Assembly (NCBI GenBank): GCA_015490455.1
Contig: WFXU01000028.1
Span: 1 to 61,512, forward strand
Origin: Hyphomicrobiales bacterium
Lineage (GTDB): Bacteria > Pseudomonadota > Alphaproteobacteria > Rhizobiales > Devosiaceae
DNA length: 61,512 nucleotides
Direction: 5' to 3'
In this document: one piece after another, positions 19,023 to 28,800 of the stretch
Numbering within the stretch: the stretch's first letter is position 1
Layout: every line of letters starts with the position of its first letter
Translations under genes and position numbers: made by a program
The notes under the pieces: generated by a model
What the model saw: the letters and a program-made list of their open reading frames with translations, nothing else
What the model was told of the DNA's origin: nothing
Databases searched by the model: none

Positions 19023-20177
19023 CTAATTTTTGACCATTTTTGCAAATTTTCTGGTTTTTAGAACTTTTGCAAAAGCCGATAAAAATTTTTCCACATCTTC
19101 AATGGTTGAATTCCAACCAAGACTAACCCTTAAACTTTCGCTCGCTAATTGGAGCGAAACTCCCATTGCGCGAAGAACATGACTATGAGCAACTTTTCCT
19201 GAAGAGCAGGCCGAACCTGAAGAGAGCTGAACCCCTTCAAGATCCAACCCCATCATGGCAATTTCTGCTTTTAGTCCGGGAATAGCAAAATTTATAATAT
19301 TGCCCATACGCTCGCTATTTTTGGCAAAAACAACCAAATTGTCGCTTAACTTCCTTAATCCAGTTTCAATTTTTTCAATCAGCTCTTTTAATAACTGCTC
19401 ATTATATTTTTTAGGAAATTCAATTGCCGCCTCACCAAAGCCGGCAATGAGAGCAGCAGGAAGAGTTCCGCCGCGCCGATTTTTTTGCTGCCCTCCCCCT
19501 TCAATTAAACGAACCTCATCGCAATGAGATTTCATCAATAAGGCGCCAACCCCCACCGGACCGCCAATTTTATGTGCGGAAATGGCCATCATATCAACAA
19601 AACGAGAAGAAAAATTCAGTTCCATTTTGGCAAAAGCCTGCACTGCATCAACAAATAGATAATGCCTAGTGGGAGCAATAATTTTTTCTATTTCCCTAAT
19701 TGGCTGAATAGTTCCCGTTTCATTATTTACCTCGTGCACACAAATAAGCGCTGTTTCTTCGCTTTCATCAATTTTGCCTAAAATCTGCTTAAATTGTAAC
19801 AAATCTATCTGCCCATTATTGAGTAAAGAAAATTTTTCTAACCCAACTCCACTATTCTCAGCAGCCTTAAGAGCCGCCTTATGTTCGCCTGCACAAATAA
19901 TAATTTTATCAATATTAAGCGCCTTAACAGCTCCCTTAATCGCCTGATTTATGCTTTCGGTTGCCGATGAAGTAAAAACCACCTCATCTCTTTTCGCGCC
20001 GCTAATTTTAGCAATTTTATCCTGCGCCAGCGCTATAATTTTAGATAATTTACGCCCGCAATAATGTATAGAAGAAGGATTACCAACAAGCTCAAGAGCA
20101 TCAATTATTGCCCTTTTGGCATCAGGCAATAATGGCGCCGAAGCATTATGATCTAAATAAGTAATTTTTTTTGCCAT
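19023..20177 (-). CDS. Cysteine desulfurase, IscS/NifS-like (group I)
   Basis: 384 aa. The PLP lysine lies in SAHKIGGPVGVGALL and the catalytic cysteine in SSGSACSSGKVAHSHVL, in the long flexible loop typical of group I enzymes. It heads the suf operon, an arrangement seen in Rhizobiales, where two desulfurases of different groups share the operon. It may supply sulfur to other thiolation pathways as well as to SufBCD. An Irr-type palindrome lies 90 bp upstream. Confidence 0.92.
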   Translation of the reverse strand: MAKKITYLDHNASAPLLPDAKRAIIDALELVGNPSSIHYCGRKLSKIIALAQDKIAKISGAKRDEVVFTSSATESINQAIKGAVKALNIDKIIICAGEHKAALKAAENSGVGLEKFSLLNNGQIDLLQFKQILGKIDESEETALICVHEVNNETGTIQPIREIEKIIAPTRHYLFVDAVQAFAKMELNFSSRFVDMMAISAHKIGGPVGVGALLMKSHCDEVRLIEGGGQQKNRRGGTLPAALIAGFGEAAIEFPKKYNEQLLKELIEKIETGLRKLSDNLVVFAKNSERMGNIINFAIPGLKAEIAMMGLDLEGVQLSSGSACSSGKVAHSHVLRAMGVSLQLASESLRVSLGWNSTIEDVEKFLSAFAKVLKTRKFAKMVKN

Positions 20178-20266
20178 TTAATTGAGCGCTTCTTTATAAG
20201 TTGGTAATTTATGCCTAAATATTCACTATTCGGTTATTTTTGACTATCAATAATCAGATGTGATAG

Positions 20267-20283
20267 TTTAGAATAATTCTAAA
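20267..20283. promoter_or_regulatory. Irr-type iron control element (ICE) upstream of suf operon
   Basis: TTTAGAATAATTCTAAA is a perfect 17-bp palindrome with 8-bp arms around one central base. It matches what I recall as the rhizobial Irr box/ICE form TTTAGAAnnnTTCTAAA. It sits in the divergent promoter gap, about 90 bp upstream of the suf operon and 130 bp upstream of the hydrolase gene. Irr is the heme- and iron-status regulator of Rhizobiales, so iron-dependent control of suf is inferred. Confidence 0.75.
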
Positions 20284-20412
20284 GTAAATATTTTATATGA
20301 GCTTATCTACAGAGCCAAAGCGAATTCGTCAAGTATGATTTGCTGTTAAATTTTAATTGTAAAAAAATGAAATATCTTATATTCCAAGCAAAACAAAAAA
20401 ATAGGGATTAAA

Positions 20413-21075
20413 ATGCCAGAAGTAATTTTTAACGGACCTAGTGGACGAATTGAGGGGCGCTATCATCCCGGAAAGGAGCCAAACGCGCCTATTGCTATTG
20501 TTTTACATCCGCATCCTGAATTTGGCGGAACTATGAATAATCAGATTGTTTATCATTTATATTATATGTTTGCGGAGCGTGGATTTGCGGTTTTGCGTTT
20601 TAATTCGCGCGGGGTTGGTCGCTCTCAAGGCATATTTGATCATGGACCGGGCGAACTTTCAGACGCTGCAGCGGCTCTTGACTGGTTACAAGCCCTTAAT
20701 AAAGAAAGCAAGGCCTGCTGGATTGCCGGATTTTCCTTCGGCGCCTGGATTGGCATGCAATTATTAATGCGCCGCCCTGAAGTTGAGGGCTTTATTTCGG
20801 TTGCGCCACAAGAAAATCTTTATGATTTTTCTTTTCTTGCCCCCTGCCCTGCTTCGGGCTTAATTATTCATGGCTCAGAAGATAGGGTTTCACCGCCTGA
20901 AGAAGTGCAAAAATTAGTTGATAAATTGCATGAACAAAAGGGAATTACGATTGAACAGCAAATTGTTGAGGGCGCAAATCACTTTTTTGAAGGTAAAATT
21001 GAAGAATTAATTGAAAGATGTGGTGATTATTTAGATCGCCGTCGCGCCGAAATTGCTGCTGGTGGTAGTCGTTAG
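20413..21075 (+). CDS. Alpha/beta hydrolase
   Basis: 220 aa. The nucleophile elbow is GFSFGAW (serine about residue 108), the oxyanion region [12 protein letters not shown], the acid in [12 protein letters not shown] and the catalytic histidine in EGANHFF. The family belongs to the dienelactone hydrolase-like clan; its substrate is unknown. It sits beside the suf operon in many Rhizobiales, here divergently transcribed, and is followed after eight bases by tyrS, suggesting co-transcription. Confidence 0.88.
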   Translation: MPEVIFNGPSGRIEGRYHPGKEPNAPIAIVLHPHPEFGGTMNNQIVYHLYYMFAERGFAVLRFNSRGVGRSQGIFDHGPGELSDAAAALDWLQALNKESKACWIAGFSFGAWIGMQLLMRRPEVEGFISVAPQENLYDFSFLAPCPASGLIIHGSEDRVSPPEEVQKLVDKLHEQKGITIEQQIVEGANHFFEGKIEELIERCGDYLDRRRAEIAAGGSR

Positions 21076-21083
21076 GAAGAAAA

Positions 21084-22328
21084 ATGAGTAAATATAAATC
21101 TGAATTTTTACAAGTTTTGGATGAGAGGGGCTTTATTCATCAAATTTCGGACGCTAGTGGCTTGGATGAAAAATGCGTCAAAAATTCAATAGTTGCATAT
21201 GTTGGCTATGATGCAACCGCAACGAGCCTACATATTGGCAATCTTATTTCTGCCTCTATGCTTTATTGGTTGCAGCAAACGGGACATAAGCCAATTGTGC
21301 TTATGGGGGGAGGCACTTCAATGGTTGGCGATCCTTCCTTTAAGGATGAACAGCGGACGATTTTGAGCAAAGAAAAAATTGCCGAAAATATTGCCGGAAT
21401 AAAGAAAATTTTCAGTAAAATCCTTAAATTTGGTGATAGTAAAACCGACGCTATAATGGTTGATAATGCTGAATGGCTTTTGGAGCTGAATTATGTTGAT
21501 TTTTTACGCGAGATTGGCAAACATTTTTCGGTCAATCGTATGCTTTCTTTTGACAGTGTGCGCCTAAGGTTAGAGCGCGAGCAGTCGCTCTCCTTTTTGG
21601 AATTTAACTATATGATTATGCAGGGTTATGATTTTGTTGAACTCAATAAGCGCTATGGCTGTATTTTGCAAATGGGCGGCTCAGATCAATGGGGAAATAT
21701 AATAAATGGCGTTGATTTGGGTCATCGTTTAAGAATAGAGCAACTTTTTGCCTTAACTACCCCGCTTCTGACTACTGCATCAGGGGCAAAAATGGGCAAA
21801 ACGGCAAGTGGAGCTGTTTGGCTGAATGAGGATTTATTCTCTCCTTATGATTTTTGGCAATATTTTCGTAATAGTGAAGATGCAGATGTTGAAAGATTTT
21901 TGAAAATTTTTACCAGATTGCCACTAAGTGAAATATCCTATGCGGTTAAAGAAGATATAAATGAAGCCAAAAAATTATTAGCAACTAAGGTAACTGAAAT
22001 TGTGCATGGACCTGAAAAAGCACAGCAAGCAGCAAAAACCGCTAAAGCCACATTTGAAGAAGGGGCAATTGATTTATCATTGCCAAGCGCTAAAATTTCA
22101 AAGGCTGAACTAAATGAGGGAGTTGGGCTATTAACGGCATTTGTTAAAGCAGGGCTTGCCTCATCAAATAGCGAAGCTCGCCGGCATATAAAATCCGGCG
22201 CGCTAAAAGTAAATAATAAACAGATAACTGATGAACGCGCAATTTTAAGCGAAAAAGACCTATTGCCAGAGGGCGTAATAAAACTTAGCTTAGGCAAAAA
22301 GCGCCATGCTCTCTTAAAGCTGGTTTAG
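21084..22328 (+). CDS. tyrS: Tyrosyl-tRNA synthetase
   Basis: 414 aa, class I synthetase. The HIGH-type motif is HIGN in [10 protein letters not shown], and the KMSKS loop is KMGKT in [17 protein letters not shown] in the middle matches the family tyrosine-binding region. The C-terminal 60 residues ([20 protein letters not shown]) form an S4 RNA-binding domain. It starts eight bases after the hydrolase gene and is followed by a strong terminator. Confidence 0.96.
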   Translation: MSKYKSEFLQVLDERGFIHQISDASGLDEKCVKNSIVAYVGYDATATSLHIGNLISASMLYWLQQTGHKPIVLMGGGTSMVGDPSFKDEQRTILSKEKIAENIAGIKKIFSKILKFGDSKTDAIMVDNAEWLLELNYVDFLREIGKHFSVNRMLSFDSVRLRLEREQSLSFLEFNYMIMQGYDFVELNKRYGCILQMGGSDQWGNIINGVDLGHRLRIEQLFALTTPLLTTASGAKMGKTASGAVWLNEDLFSPYDFWQYFRNSEDADVERFLKIFTRLPLSEISYAVKEDINEAKKLLATKVTEIVHGPEKAQQAAKTAKATFEEGAIDLSLPSAKISKAELNEGVGLLTAFVKAGLASSNSEARRHIKSGALKVNNKQITDERAILSEKDLLPEGVIKLSLGKKRHALLKLV

Positions 22329-22360
22329 AATTTTTCTGATTATATCATAATTTATTAAGC

Positions 22361-22390
22361 ATAGATTTTAACGTTAAAATCTATTTTTTC
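22361..22390 (+). terminator. Rho-independent terminator after tyrS
   Basis: A perfect 24-base palindrome (arms ATAGATTTTAAC and GTTAAAATCTAT, 22361-22384) runs into TTTTTT. Confidence 0.85.
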
Positions 22391-22483
22391 TGCTATCACA
22401 CCTTAGTTACCAAAATTAATCAACAAAATATGCTATTATTTCGCAGAATTTAGAAAATTAGGCGGGAATAAGGCGGGAATAAT

Positions 22484-23596
22484 ATGAGTAATCAGGCTAA
22501 TTTAGCGCATTCTTTTGCTGAAAAAACAAGAATAGAGTGGGTTGATAGTGCTAAAGCTATTTCCATTATCCTAGTTGTAATGCTTTATGCGGCCAATTCT
22601 GTTGGCAAAGCAACGGGGGAGGTTGGCTTTTTACATTATGTGATCGGCTTTGCCACACCCTTTAGAATGCCTGAATTTTTCCTGATTTCGGGGCTTTTTC
22701 TTGCTAATGTTATAGCTAGAGATTGGAAAAAATATTTAGATAGGCGCTTTGTGCATTATTTATATTTTTATGCGCTTTGGGCAGTGATAACTATTACTGT
22801 TAAATATGCAATTTTTTCTCTTCATCCTGTTCATGCCCTCTCGTTAATTTTCTGGTCAATTTTTGAACCTTATTCGCTTTTCTGGTTTATATATATTTTG
22901 GCATTCTTTTCTTTAGCGGCAAAAATCGCTTACTCATTGAAAATTCCACATTGGGCTATGTTAACGATAGCGGCAATTTTGCAAATGCTACCTATTAATA
23001 CCCCCATTTACGCCCTTAATCAATTTTCTGAATATTTAATTTATTTTTATGTAGGCTATGTGTTTGCGCCTTATATTTTCAAAATTATTGCTTATTTTTC
23101 AATTCGCCCCATTTTGCTAATTATAACCCTATTAGTTTGGGCGGTCGTAAATGGCGCATTAGTATTTTTACCAGAATTTAGCGCTTTACCAGAACGTTTT
23201 ATAATGGGCTTTGCTGCAATTCCCGGTCTTCATCTTCTTCTAGCCTTACTTGGTGCATTGGCTGTTTGCATGTTGGCGGCATTTTTGGTGCGCTTTAAGT
23301 CAATGAATTGGTTAAGCTGGATGGGTAATCATTCAATTGTTATTTTCCTTGCTTTTTCAATTCCAATGGCAGCAAGCCGAGAAATTATATTAAAATTAGG
23401 ACTAATTAGCGATACAGGCCTAATATCATTAATCGTTTTAATTATAGCTATTATTTCCCCGTTAATATTATATTGGCTGGTGCAAAAAACCGGCTATGGC
23501 AAATTTTTATTTGAAAGACCCAATTGGGCGCATATTTCGGGCACAAAGGGAAGTTTGCAACCAAAGGTAAAACTAAACACCAAGCCTGCTGAATAG
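22484..23596 (+). CDS. Membrane acyltransferase 3 family protein (OpgC/OafB-like)
   Basis: 370 aa with about ten transmembrane helices. The N-terminal signature RIEWVDSAKAISIILVVM and then FATPFRMPEFFLISGLF identify acyltransferase family 3 (PF01757), which transfers acyl groups to glycans or lipids at the membrane. The histidine normally found just after the LVV segment is tyrosine here (Tyr35). I recall other rhizobial members with tyrosine in this place, so it may be a subgroup feature. Its own promoter lies after the tyrS terminator. The acceptor is unknown. Confidence 0.82.
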   Translation: MSNQANLAHSFAEKTRIEWVDSAKAISIILVVMLYAANSVGKATGEVGFLHYVIGFATPFRMPEFFLISGLFLANVIARDWKKYLDRRFVHYLYFYALWAVITITVKYAIFSLHPVHALSLIFWSIFEPYSLFWFIYILAFFSLAAKIAYSLKIPHWAMLTIAAILQMLPINTPIYALNQFSEYLIYFYVGYVFAPYIFKIIAYFSIRPILLIITLLVWAVVNGALVFLPEFSALPERFIMGFAAIPGLHLLLALLGALAVCMLAAFLVRFKSMNWLSWMGNHSIVIFLAFSIPMAASREIILKLGLISDTGLISLIVLIIAIISPLILYWLVQKTGYGKFLFERPNWAHISGTKGSLQPKVKLNTKPAE

Positions 23597-23675
23597 GATT
23601 AACAGCTATTCACAGCTTAGTTATATATGGGAATAGTTCTTGACCATTAGATATTTCAAGGCTTAGTTTCAAATT

Positions 23676-24644
23676 ATGGTTTCAAAAGCACATAGTGGGC
23701 ATAAAATGCCCTCGCTCGCCAGCGCAAGCCCAGAGCAGGCGCGAGCGCTAAAAATATCTGCTTGGCTCACGGGAATATATTTTCTTATTGAATTAGCAAT
23801 TGGTATTTATACAGGTTCAATTGCGGTTCTTTCTGATGCTTTTCACACATTTTCTGCGGTTGGCGGGGTGTTAGTAGCTATTATTGCCACCAAAATAGCT
23901 ACAAAAAAAGCTAATCAAAGTAAAACATTCGGATTTTATAGGGCAGAAATTATTGGCGCATTGGTAAATGGAGTTTTTCTCTTAGTGATGGCGCTTTTTA
24001 TTATTTATATGGGAATTATTCGGCTTAATAAGCCGATTGAATTACCAACCACTCCAATGTTATGGGCGGCAGCGGGGGGAATTATTACCGAAATTATTTC
24101 GCTTTATTTACTAACCAGAGAAAAAACAAATAATTTGAATTTGCGTGGCGCTTTTTGGCACGTAATGCAAACATTTGTTGGCTCAATCATTATAATAATT
24201 GCCGCCTTAGTAATTAAATTTACTGGTTTTATGGCGATAGATCCAATTTTGGGCGCCGGGTTTGGGTTTGTTCTGTTGTGGGCATCTTGGGGGATAATGC
24301 GTGATGCAACCCATTTGTTAATGGAAGGGACGCCCAATGAAATTAGGTTAGACAATGTAATAAAGGCGCTTAATAATATTAAAGGGGTCGCAGATGTGCA
24401 TCATGTTCATGCTTGGGCTTTAACCTCTAATAGATATGTTTTTTCGGCGCATTTATTGTTAGATGAGCAAATAAGAGAAAAGAATGAAACCATATTAAAA
24501 CAGGCGCATAAAATTCTAAAGAACGAATTTGGCTTTTATTTTGCTACTGTGCAAATTGAAAAATCATGCTCTGCAAAAAATAATGCTGATGAAATTGATG
24601 TGAATTTTATTGCAAACCACGAGCATGAACACAAACAAGGCTAA
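23676..24644 (+). CDS. CDF-family cation transporter with atypical metal site
   Basis: 322 aa with six predicted transmembrane helices and a cytoplasmic C-terminal domain (ADVHHVHAWAL), as in CDF proteins of the ZitB/CzcD group. In TM2 the usual HxxxD is His57-Thr-Phe-Ser-Ala61, and in TM5 it is His162-Val-Met-Gln-Thr166, so both canonical aspartates of the transport site are missing while both histidines remain. The C-terminus ends HEHEHKQG and the N-terminus has HSGHK, possible metal-binding tails. The substrate is therefore uncertain. Confidence 0.85.
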   Translation: MVSKAHSGHKMPSLASASPEQARALKISAWLTGIYFLIELAIGIYTGSIAVLSDAFHTFSAVGGVLVAIIATKIATKKANQSKTFGFYRAEIIGALVNGVFLLVMALFIIYMGIIRLNKPIELPTTPMLWAAAGGIITEIISLYLLTREKTNNLNLRGAFWHVMQTFVGSIIIIIAALVIKFTGFMAIDPILGAGFGFVLLWASWGIMRDATHLLMEGTPNEIRLDNVIKALNNIKGVADVHHVHAWALTSNRYVFSAHLLLDEQIREKNETILKQAHKILKNEFGFYFATVQIEKSCSAKNNADEIDVNFIANHEHEHKQG

Positions 24645-24756
24645 AATTCAGACAATAAATGTTAGCATTTAACCTTTTTACTTGCCTTTTTTGTAAGTTT
24701 TCCTAACAAGAAACTATCTCAAACAGGAGGCGCCCTTTGGGTTTGTCAAATTGTAA

Positions 24757-25422
24757 ATGAAATCGGCCCTTATCATATTTCCCGGCTCAAATCGTGATCG
24801 TGACATGATTAAGGCTGTTAAGAAAATTTCTAAAAAAGAGCCAATTTTAGTTTGGCATAAAGAAACTAATTTGCCAGATGTTGATGTAATAATCATTCCG
24901 GGCGGTTTTTCTTATGGTGATTATTTACGCTCCGGTGCTATTGCTGCCCGCTCCCCCATTATGAAGCAAATTAAACAAGCCGCAATTAAGGGCGTTAGGA
25001 TTTTGGGGGTTTGTAATGGCTTTCAAATATTAACCGAAGCCGGGCTTTTGCCCGGTGCTTTAATGCGTAATAAATCGCTACATTTTGTCTGTAAAACCGT
25101 AAAGCTAGAAGTAATTAATAATAAAAGCGATTTTACCGCTGGTTATAAAAAGAAACAGATTATAAATTGCCCTGTAGCCCATCATGATGGTAATTTTTTT
25201 GCTGATGAAAAAACACTAAGCGAAATAGAAGCTAATGAGCAAGTCGCCTTTCGTTATGCAAATGGGACGAACCCCAATGGCTCGCTAAATAATATCGCCG
25301 GCATATTTAATAAAGAAAAAAACGTGCTTGGCATGATGCCACACCCAGAGAACTTGATTGAAAAAGCGCATGGCGGCACAGATGGACGCACCTTATTTGA
25401 AAGCCTATTAGGAGTAAAATGA
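24757..25422 (+). CDS. purQ: Phosphoribosylformylglycinamidine synthase subunit PurQ
   Basis: 221 aa class I glutamine amidotransferase. The nucleophile cysteine lies in [20 protein letters not shown], and the His-Glu pair in [15 protein letters not shown]. It supplies ammonia to PurL for the FGAR to FGAM step of purine synthesis. It overlaps purL by four bases. In most Rhizobiales purS lies just upstream; the 112 bp upstream here encodes no PurS. Confidence 0.95.
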   Translation: MKSALIIFPGSNRDRDMIKAVKKISKKEPILVWHKETNLPDVDVIIIPGGFSYGDYLRSGAIAARSPIMKQIKQAAIKGVRILGVCNGFQILTEAGLLPGALMRNKSLHFVCKTVKLEVINNKSDFTAGYKKKQIINCPVAHHDGNFFADEKTLSEIEANEQVAFRYANGTNPNGSLNNIAGIFNKEKNVLGMMPHPENLIEKAHGGTDGRTLFESLLGVK

Positions 25423-27635
25423 TGAAAATTCCTAATGAGCCAAAAATAGATAAAGATATAATAGAAAATCACGGACTTAATGAAAGTGAATATCAAAAAA
25501 TAATTGAAATTTTGGGGCGTGAGCCTTCATTTACTGAGCTTGGGGTTTTTAGCGCTATGTGGAACGAACATTGCTCTTATAAAAGCTCTAAAAAATGGCT
25601 AAGGACTCTTCCCACCACTGGTGAATGTGTGATTATGGGACCGGGTGAAAATGCCGGCGTGGTTGATATTGGCGATGGGCAGGCGATTATTTTTAAGATG
25701 GAAAGCCATAATCACCCCTCCTATATTGAGCCTTATCAGGGTGCAGCAACTGGCGTTGGCGGCATATTGCGTGATGTTTTTACTATGGGCGCGCGCCCAA
25801 TCGCCGCAATGAATGCGCTTAGATTTGGCGCACCATCTCATAAAAAAACTCGTCATTTAGTTTCTGGCGTTGTTGCAGGGATTGGTGGCTATGGCAATTG
25901 TTTTGGCGTGCCGACCGTTGGCGGCGAAGTTGAGTTTGATGAACGTTATAATGGTAATATTTTAGTCAATGCTTTTGCCGCTGGTTTGGCTGACACAGAT
26001 AAGATTTTTTATTCTAAAGCTAAAGGCGTTGGCTTGCCTGTGGTTTATTTGGGAGCAAAAACCGGGCGCGATGGGGTAGGTGGTGCAACAATGGCAAGCG
26101 CCGAATTTGGCGATGATATTGAGGAAAAACGCCCTACCGTTCAGGTCGGTGATCCATTTACCGAAAAGCGCCTAATGGAAGCGACATTAGAACTTATGCA
26201 AACTGGTGCAGTGATTGCTATTCAAGATATGGGGGCGGCTGGCTTAACTTGCTCGGCAGTTGAAATGGGGGCAAAGGGCAATCTTGGCATTGAATTAAAT
26301 CTTGATAATGTGCCAACCCGCGAAGAAAATATGACTCCTTACGAAATGATGCTTTCTGAAAGCCAAGAGCGAATGCTTATGGTGTTGCACCCCAAAAAAG
26401 AGAAAGAGGCACGCGCCATTTTTGAAAAATGGGAGTTGGACTTTGCAACAGTTGGTAAAACCACAAATGATTTACGCTTTAGGCTAATTTGGCAAGGCAC
26501 CGAAGTTGGCAATATGCCAATAAAAGAGTTGGGCGATGAAGCGCCAGAATATGATAGACCTTATGTTGAAACCCCCTCACCTGCTCCTTTGGCGCAACAA
26601 AATTTTACTGGTGATGTTGCAAAAATTTTACTTAAACTAATCGCTTCACCTAATCTTTGCTCTAAAAAATGGGTGTGGGAGCAATATGATACGCTAATTG
26701 GTTCAAACACAATTCAAATTCCGGGAAGTGACGCTGGGCTGGTGCGGGTTGATGGGCATGAAACAAAGGCGCTCGCCTTTAGTTCTGACGTTACCCCACG
26801 CTATGTTGAGGCAGATCCGTTTGAGGGCGGCAAGCAGGCGGTTGCTGAATGTTGGCGTAATATTACTTGTTCTGGCGCTTTGCCGCTTGCGGCAACCGAC
26901 AATCTAAATTTTGGCAACCCTGAAAAGCCCGAGATTATGGGGCAATTAGTCGGGGCAATTAAAGGTATTGGCGAGGCGTGCCGAGCGCTAAATTTCCCGA
27001 TTGTTTCGGGCAATGTCTCGCTTTATAATGAAACAAATGGTGTTGGCATTTTACCCACCCCAACCATTGCTGGCGTTGGTCTTTTGGCTGATTGGCAAAA
27101 GGCAAGCAATATTGCCTTTAAGAATGAGGGCGAGGTTATTTTACTGATTGGCGCCCCCAATAATTGGGGTAGTCATCTTGGGCAATCGCAATATTTACGC
27201 CAAATTGAAAATCGCATTGAGGGCGCACCGCCCCCAGTTGATTTAAGCCACGAGAAAAAGATAGGCGATTTTGTGCGAATGTTAATCAATGAGCAATTAA
27301 CTAGTGCCGTGCATGATTGTTCTGATGGTGGTTTAGCTGTTGCTTTAGCGGAAATGGCAATAGCGGGAAATATTGGCGCAACTATTGATGAACCTAAAAA
27401 TAATGCGATAGAGGCATTTTTTGGCGAAGATCAGGGGCGCTATATTATCACTATCAAGCAAAGCGATTATGGAAAAGTTATAGAAAAAGCCAAAGCGGAA
27501 AATATTGACATAAAAAGAATTGGCACAACAAAAGAGAATAGCTTGAAACTTGGCAATGCTAGCTCTATATCTGTTTCTGAATTAAAAACAGCGCATGAGG
27601 CTTGGTTGCCACAATATATGAAAGATAAAATATAA
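25419..27635 (+). CDS. purL: Phosphoribosylformylglycinamidine synthase subunit PurL (small form)
   Basis: 738 aa, the small PurL that needs PurQ and PurS, in contrast to the roughly 1300 aa fused enzyme. Landmarks are [14 protein letters not shown], the ATP/FGAR-binding [22 protein letters not shown] at its conserved place, and [16 protein letters not shown] near the C-terminus. The start overlaps the purQ stop, and ATG is doubled there (25419 or 25422). Its stop overlaps the bolA start. Confidence 0.96.
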   Translation: MMKIPNEPKIDKDIIENHGLNESEYQKIIEILGREPSFTELGVFSAMWNEHCSYKSSKKWLRTLPTTGECVIMGPGENAGVVDIGDGQAIIFKMESHNHPSYIEPYQGAATGVGGILRDVFTMGARPIAAMNALRFGAPSHKKTRHLVSGVVAGIGGYGNCFGVPTVGGEVEFDERYNGNILVNAFAAGLADTDKIFYSKAKGVGLPVVYLGAKTGRDGVGGATMASAEFGDDIEEKRPTVQVGDPFTEKRLMEATLELMQTGAVIAIQDMGAAGLTCSAVEMGAKGNLGIELNLDNVPTREENMTPYEMMLSESQERMLMVLHPKKEKEARAIFEKWELDFATVGKTTNDLRFRLIWQGTEVGNMPIKELGDEAPEYDRPYVETPSPAPLAQQNFTGDVAKILLKLIASPNLCSKKWVWEQYDTLIGSNTIQIPGSDAGLVRVDGHETKALAFSSDVTPRYVEADPFEGGKQAVAECWRNITCSGALPLAATDNLNFGNPEKPEIMGQLVGAIKGIGEACRALNFPIVSGNVSLYNETNGVGILPTPTIAGVGLLADWQKASNIAFKNEGEVILLIGAPNNWGSHLGQSQYLRQIENRIEGAPPPVDLSHEKKIGDFVRMLINEQLTSAVHDCSDGGLAVALAEMAIAGNIGATIDEPKNNAIEAFFGEDQGRYIITIKQSDYGKVIEKAKAENIDIKRIGTTKENSLKLGNASSISVSELKTAHEAWLPQYMKDKI

Positions 27636-27859
27636 TGGAAGTAGAAGAAATTGAACGCCTAATTATTGAGGCAATTCCCGATGCAAAAGTGAAAGCACAA
27701 ACAGAAGATGGGCGGCACTATCAAGCTGTGGTTATTTCTGAAACATTTAGAGGTATGCCGCGCGTGCGCCAGCACCAGATGGTCTACGCAGCATTGGGCG
27801 AAAAATTAGGCTCAGATGAGTTACATGCATTTGCCTTAACAACAAAGACACCAGAATGA
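27635..27859 (+). CDS. bolA: BolA family protein
   Basis: 74 aa. The BolA fold motif VISETFRGMPRVRQHQMVYAAL matches the family, including the loop histidine of the class that partners monothiol glutaredoxins. The start codon overlaps the purL stop (TAATG). A BolA-Grx complex binding a shared [2Fe-2S] cluster is well known, and the next gene is exactly such a glutaredoxin. It probably acts in Fe-S trafficking or iron sensing. Confidence 0.93.
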   Translation: MEVEEIERLIIEAIPDAKVKAQTEDGRHYQAVVISETFRGMPRVRQHQMVYAALGEKLGSDELHAFALTTKTPE

Positions 27860-27870
27860 TTGGAAATAAA

Positions 27871-28209
27871 ATGAGCAATATAGAAGAAACAATTAAAGAG
27901 CTTATCAATTCAAATGATGTATTTTTATTCATGAAAGGCACGCCAGATTTTCCACAATGCGGATTTTCAGGGCAAGTGGCGCAAATTCTTGCCTATTTAG
28001 GTTTGGATATTGGCCATTTTAATATTTTAGAAGATGAAGAAATGCGCCAAGCTATTAAGGATTTTTCAAATTGGCCAACCTTGCCACAACTTTATATTAA
28101 GGGCGAATTTATTGGTGGAGCGGACATTGTGCGCGAAATGTTTCAGTCTGGTGAATTGCAGGATTTATTAAGAGAAAAAAATATTCCCTTTAATGATGAG
28201 GCTAATTAA
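27871..28209 (+). CDS. grxD: Monothiol glutaredoxin, Grx4 family (CGFS)
   Basis: 112 aa from the ATG at 27871. An in-frame ATG at 27856 overlaps the bolA stop and would add five residues, but GGAAAT is spaced well for 27871. The active site is KGTPDFPQCGFS and the glutathione-binding part includes NWPTLPQLYIKGEFIGGADI. This class carries a glutathione-ligated [2Fe-2S] cluster and works with BolA. Both genes continue the pur transcript. Confidence 0.94.
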   Translation: MSNIEETIKELINSNDVFLFMKGTPDFPQCGFSGQVAQILAYLGLDIGHFNILEDEEMRQAIKDFSNWPTLPQLYIKGEFIGGADIVREMFQSGELQDLLREKNIPFNDEAN

Positions 28210-28674
28210 ATGAGCAAGATCTGGTCAATATATCTTTCAGGTGAAATTCATACTGATTGGCGCGAGCAAATAATTAAAGGCGCAAAGGAGTTCAATTTAC
28301 CGGTTGAATTTAATTCACCCAACACTAATCATGAAGATAGTGATGATTGTGGCGCAATAATTTTAGGAAAAGAGGAAAGTAAATTTTGGCACGATAATAA
28401 AAGCGCTAAAATTAATGCCATTCGCACCCGCACTCTCATAAGCGAAGCCGATATTGTTGTGGTGCGTTTTGGTGAAAAATATAAGCAATGGAACGCTGCC
28501 TTTGATGCGGGCTTTGCTAGTGCGTTAGATATTCCGCTTATCATTATGCATCAAGATGAACATCAACACCCATTAAAGGAAATAGACGCAGCGGCATTAG
28601 CGGTTACTAAAACTCCAAAACAAGTGGTTGATATTTTAGCCTATATTATAAAGGGAAAACTTCCACCCAACTAG
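28210..28674 (+). CDS. YtoQ family protein
   Basis: 154 aa. MSKIWSIYLSGEIHTDWREQ, then NHEDSDDCGAIILG and FGEKYKQWNAAFDAGFASAL identify the YtoQ family, which resembles nucleoside 2-deoxyribosyltransferase-like folds and has no established role that I know. It follows the grx stop codon immediately, so it belongs to the purQ-purL-bolA-grx transcript. Confidence 0.8.
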   Translation: MSKIWSIYLSGEIHTDWREQIIKGAKEFNLPVEFNSPNTNHEDSDDCGAIILGKEESKFWHDNKSAKINAIRTRTLISEADIVVVRFGEKYKQWNAAFDAGFASALDIPLIIMHQDEHQHPLKEIDAAALAVTKTPKQVVDILAYIIKGKLPPN

Positions 28675-28717
28675 GTCTTAATTTTCACCTGGCTAATAAA
28701 TCTATTAGCAAATATCA

Positions 28718-28762
28718 CCCCAGCATAATTCCCCCAATAAAAAGGAGCTGGAGTAGCTGGGG
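28718..28762. other. Inverted repeat between convergent YtoQ-family gene and ettA
   Basis: CCCCAGC (28718-28724) pairs with GCTGGGG (28756-28762) across a 31-base loop containing a smaller AGCT pairing. It may act as a bidirectional terminator, though no T-tract adjoins it. Confidence 0.35.
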
Positions 28763-28800
28763 CTATGATATAATCGGATTCTGAAATCAGCCCGCCTATT

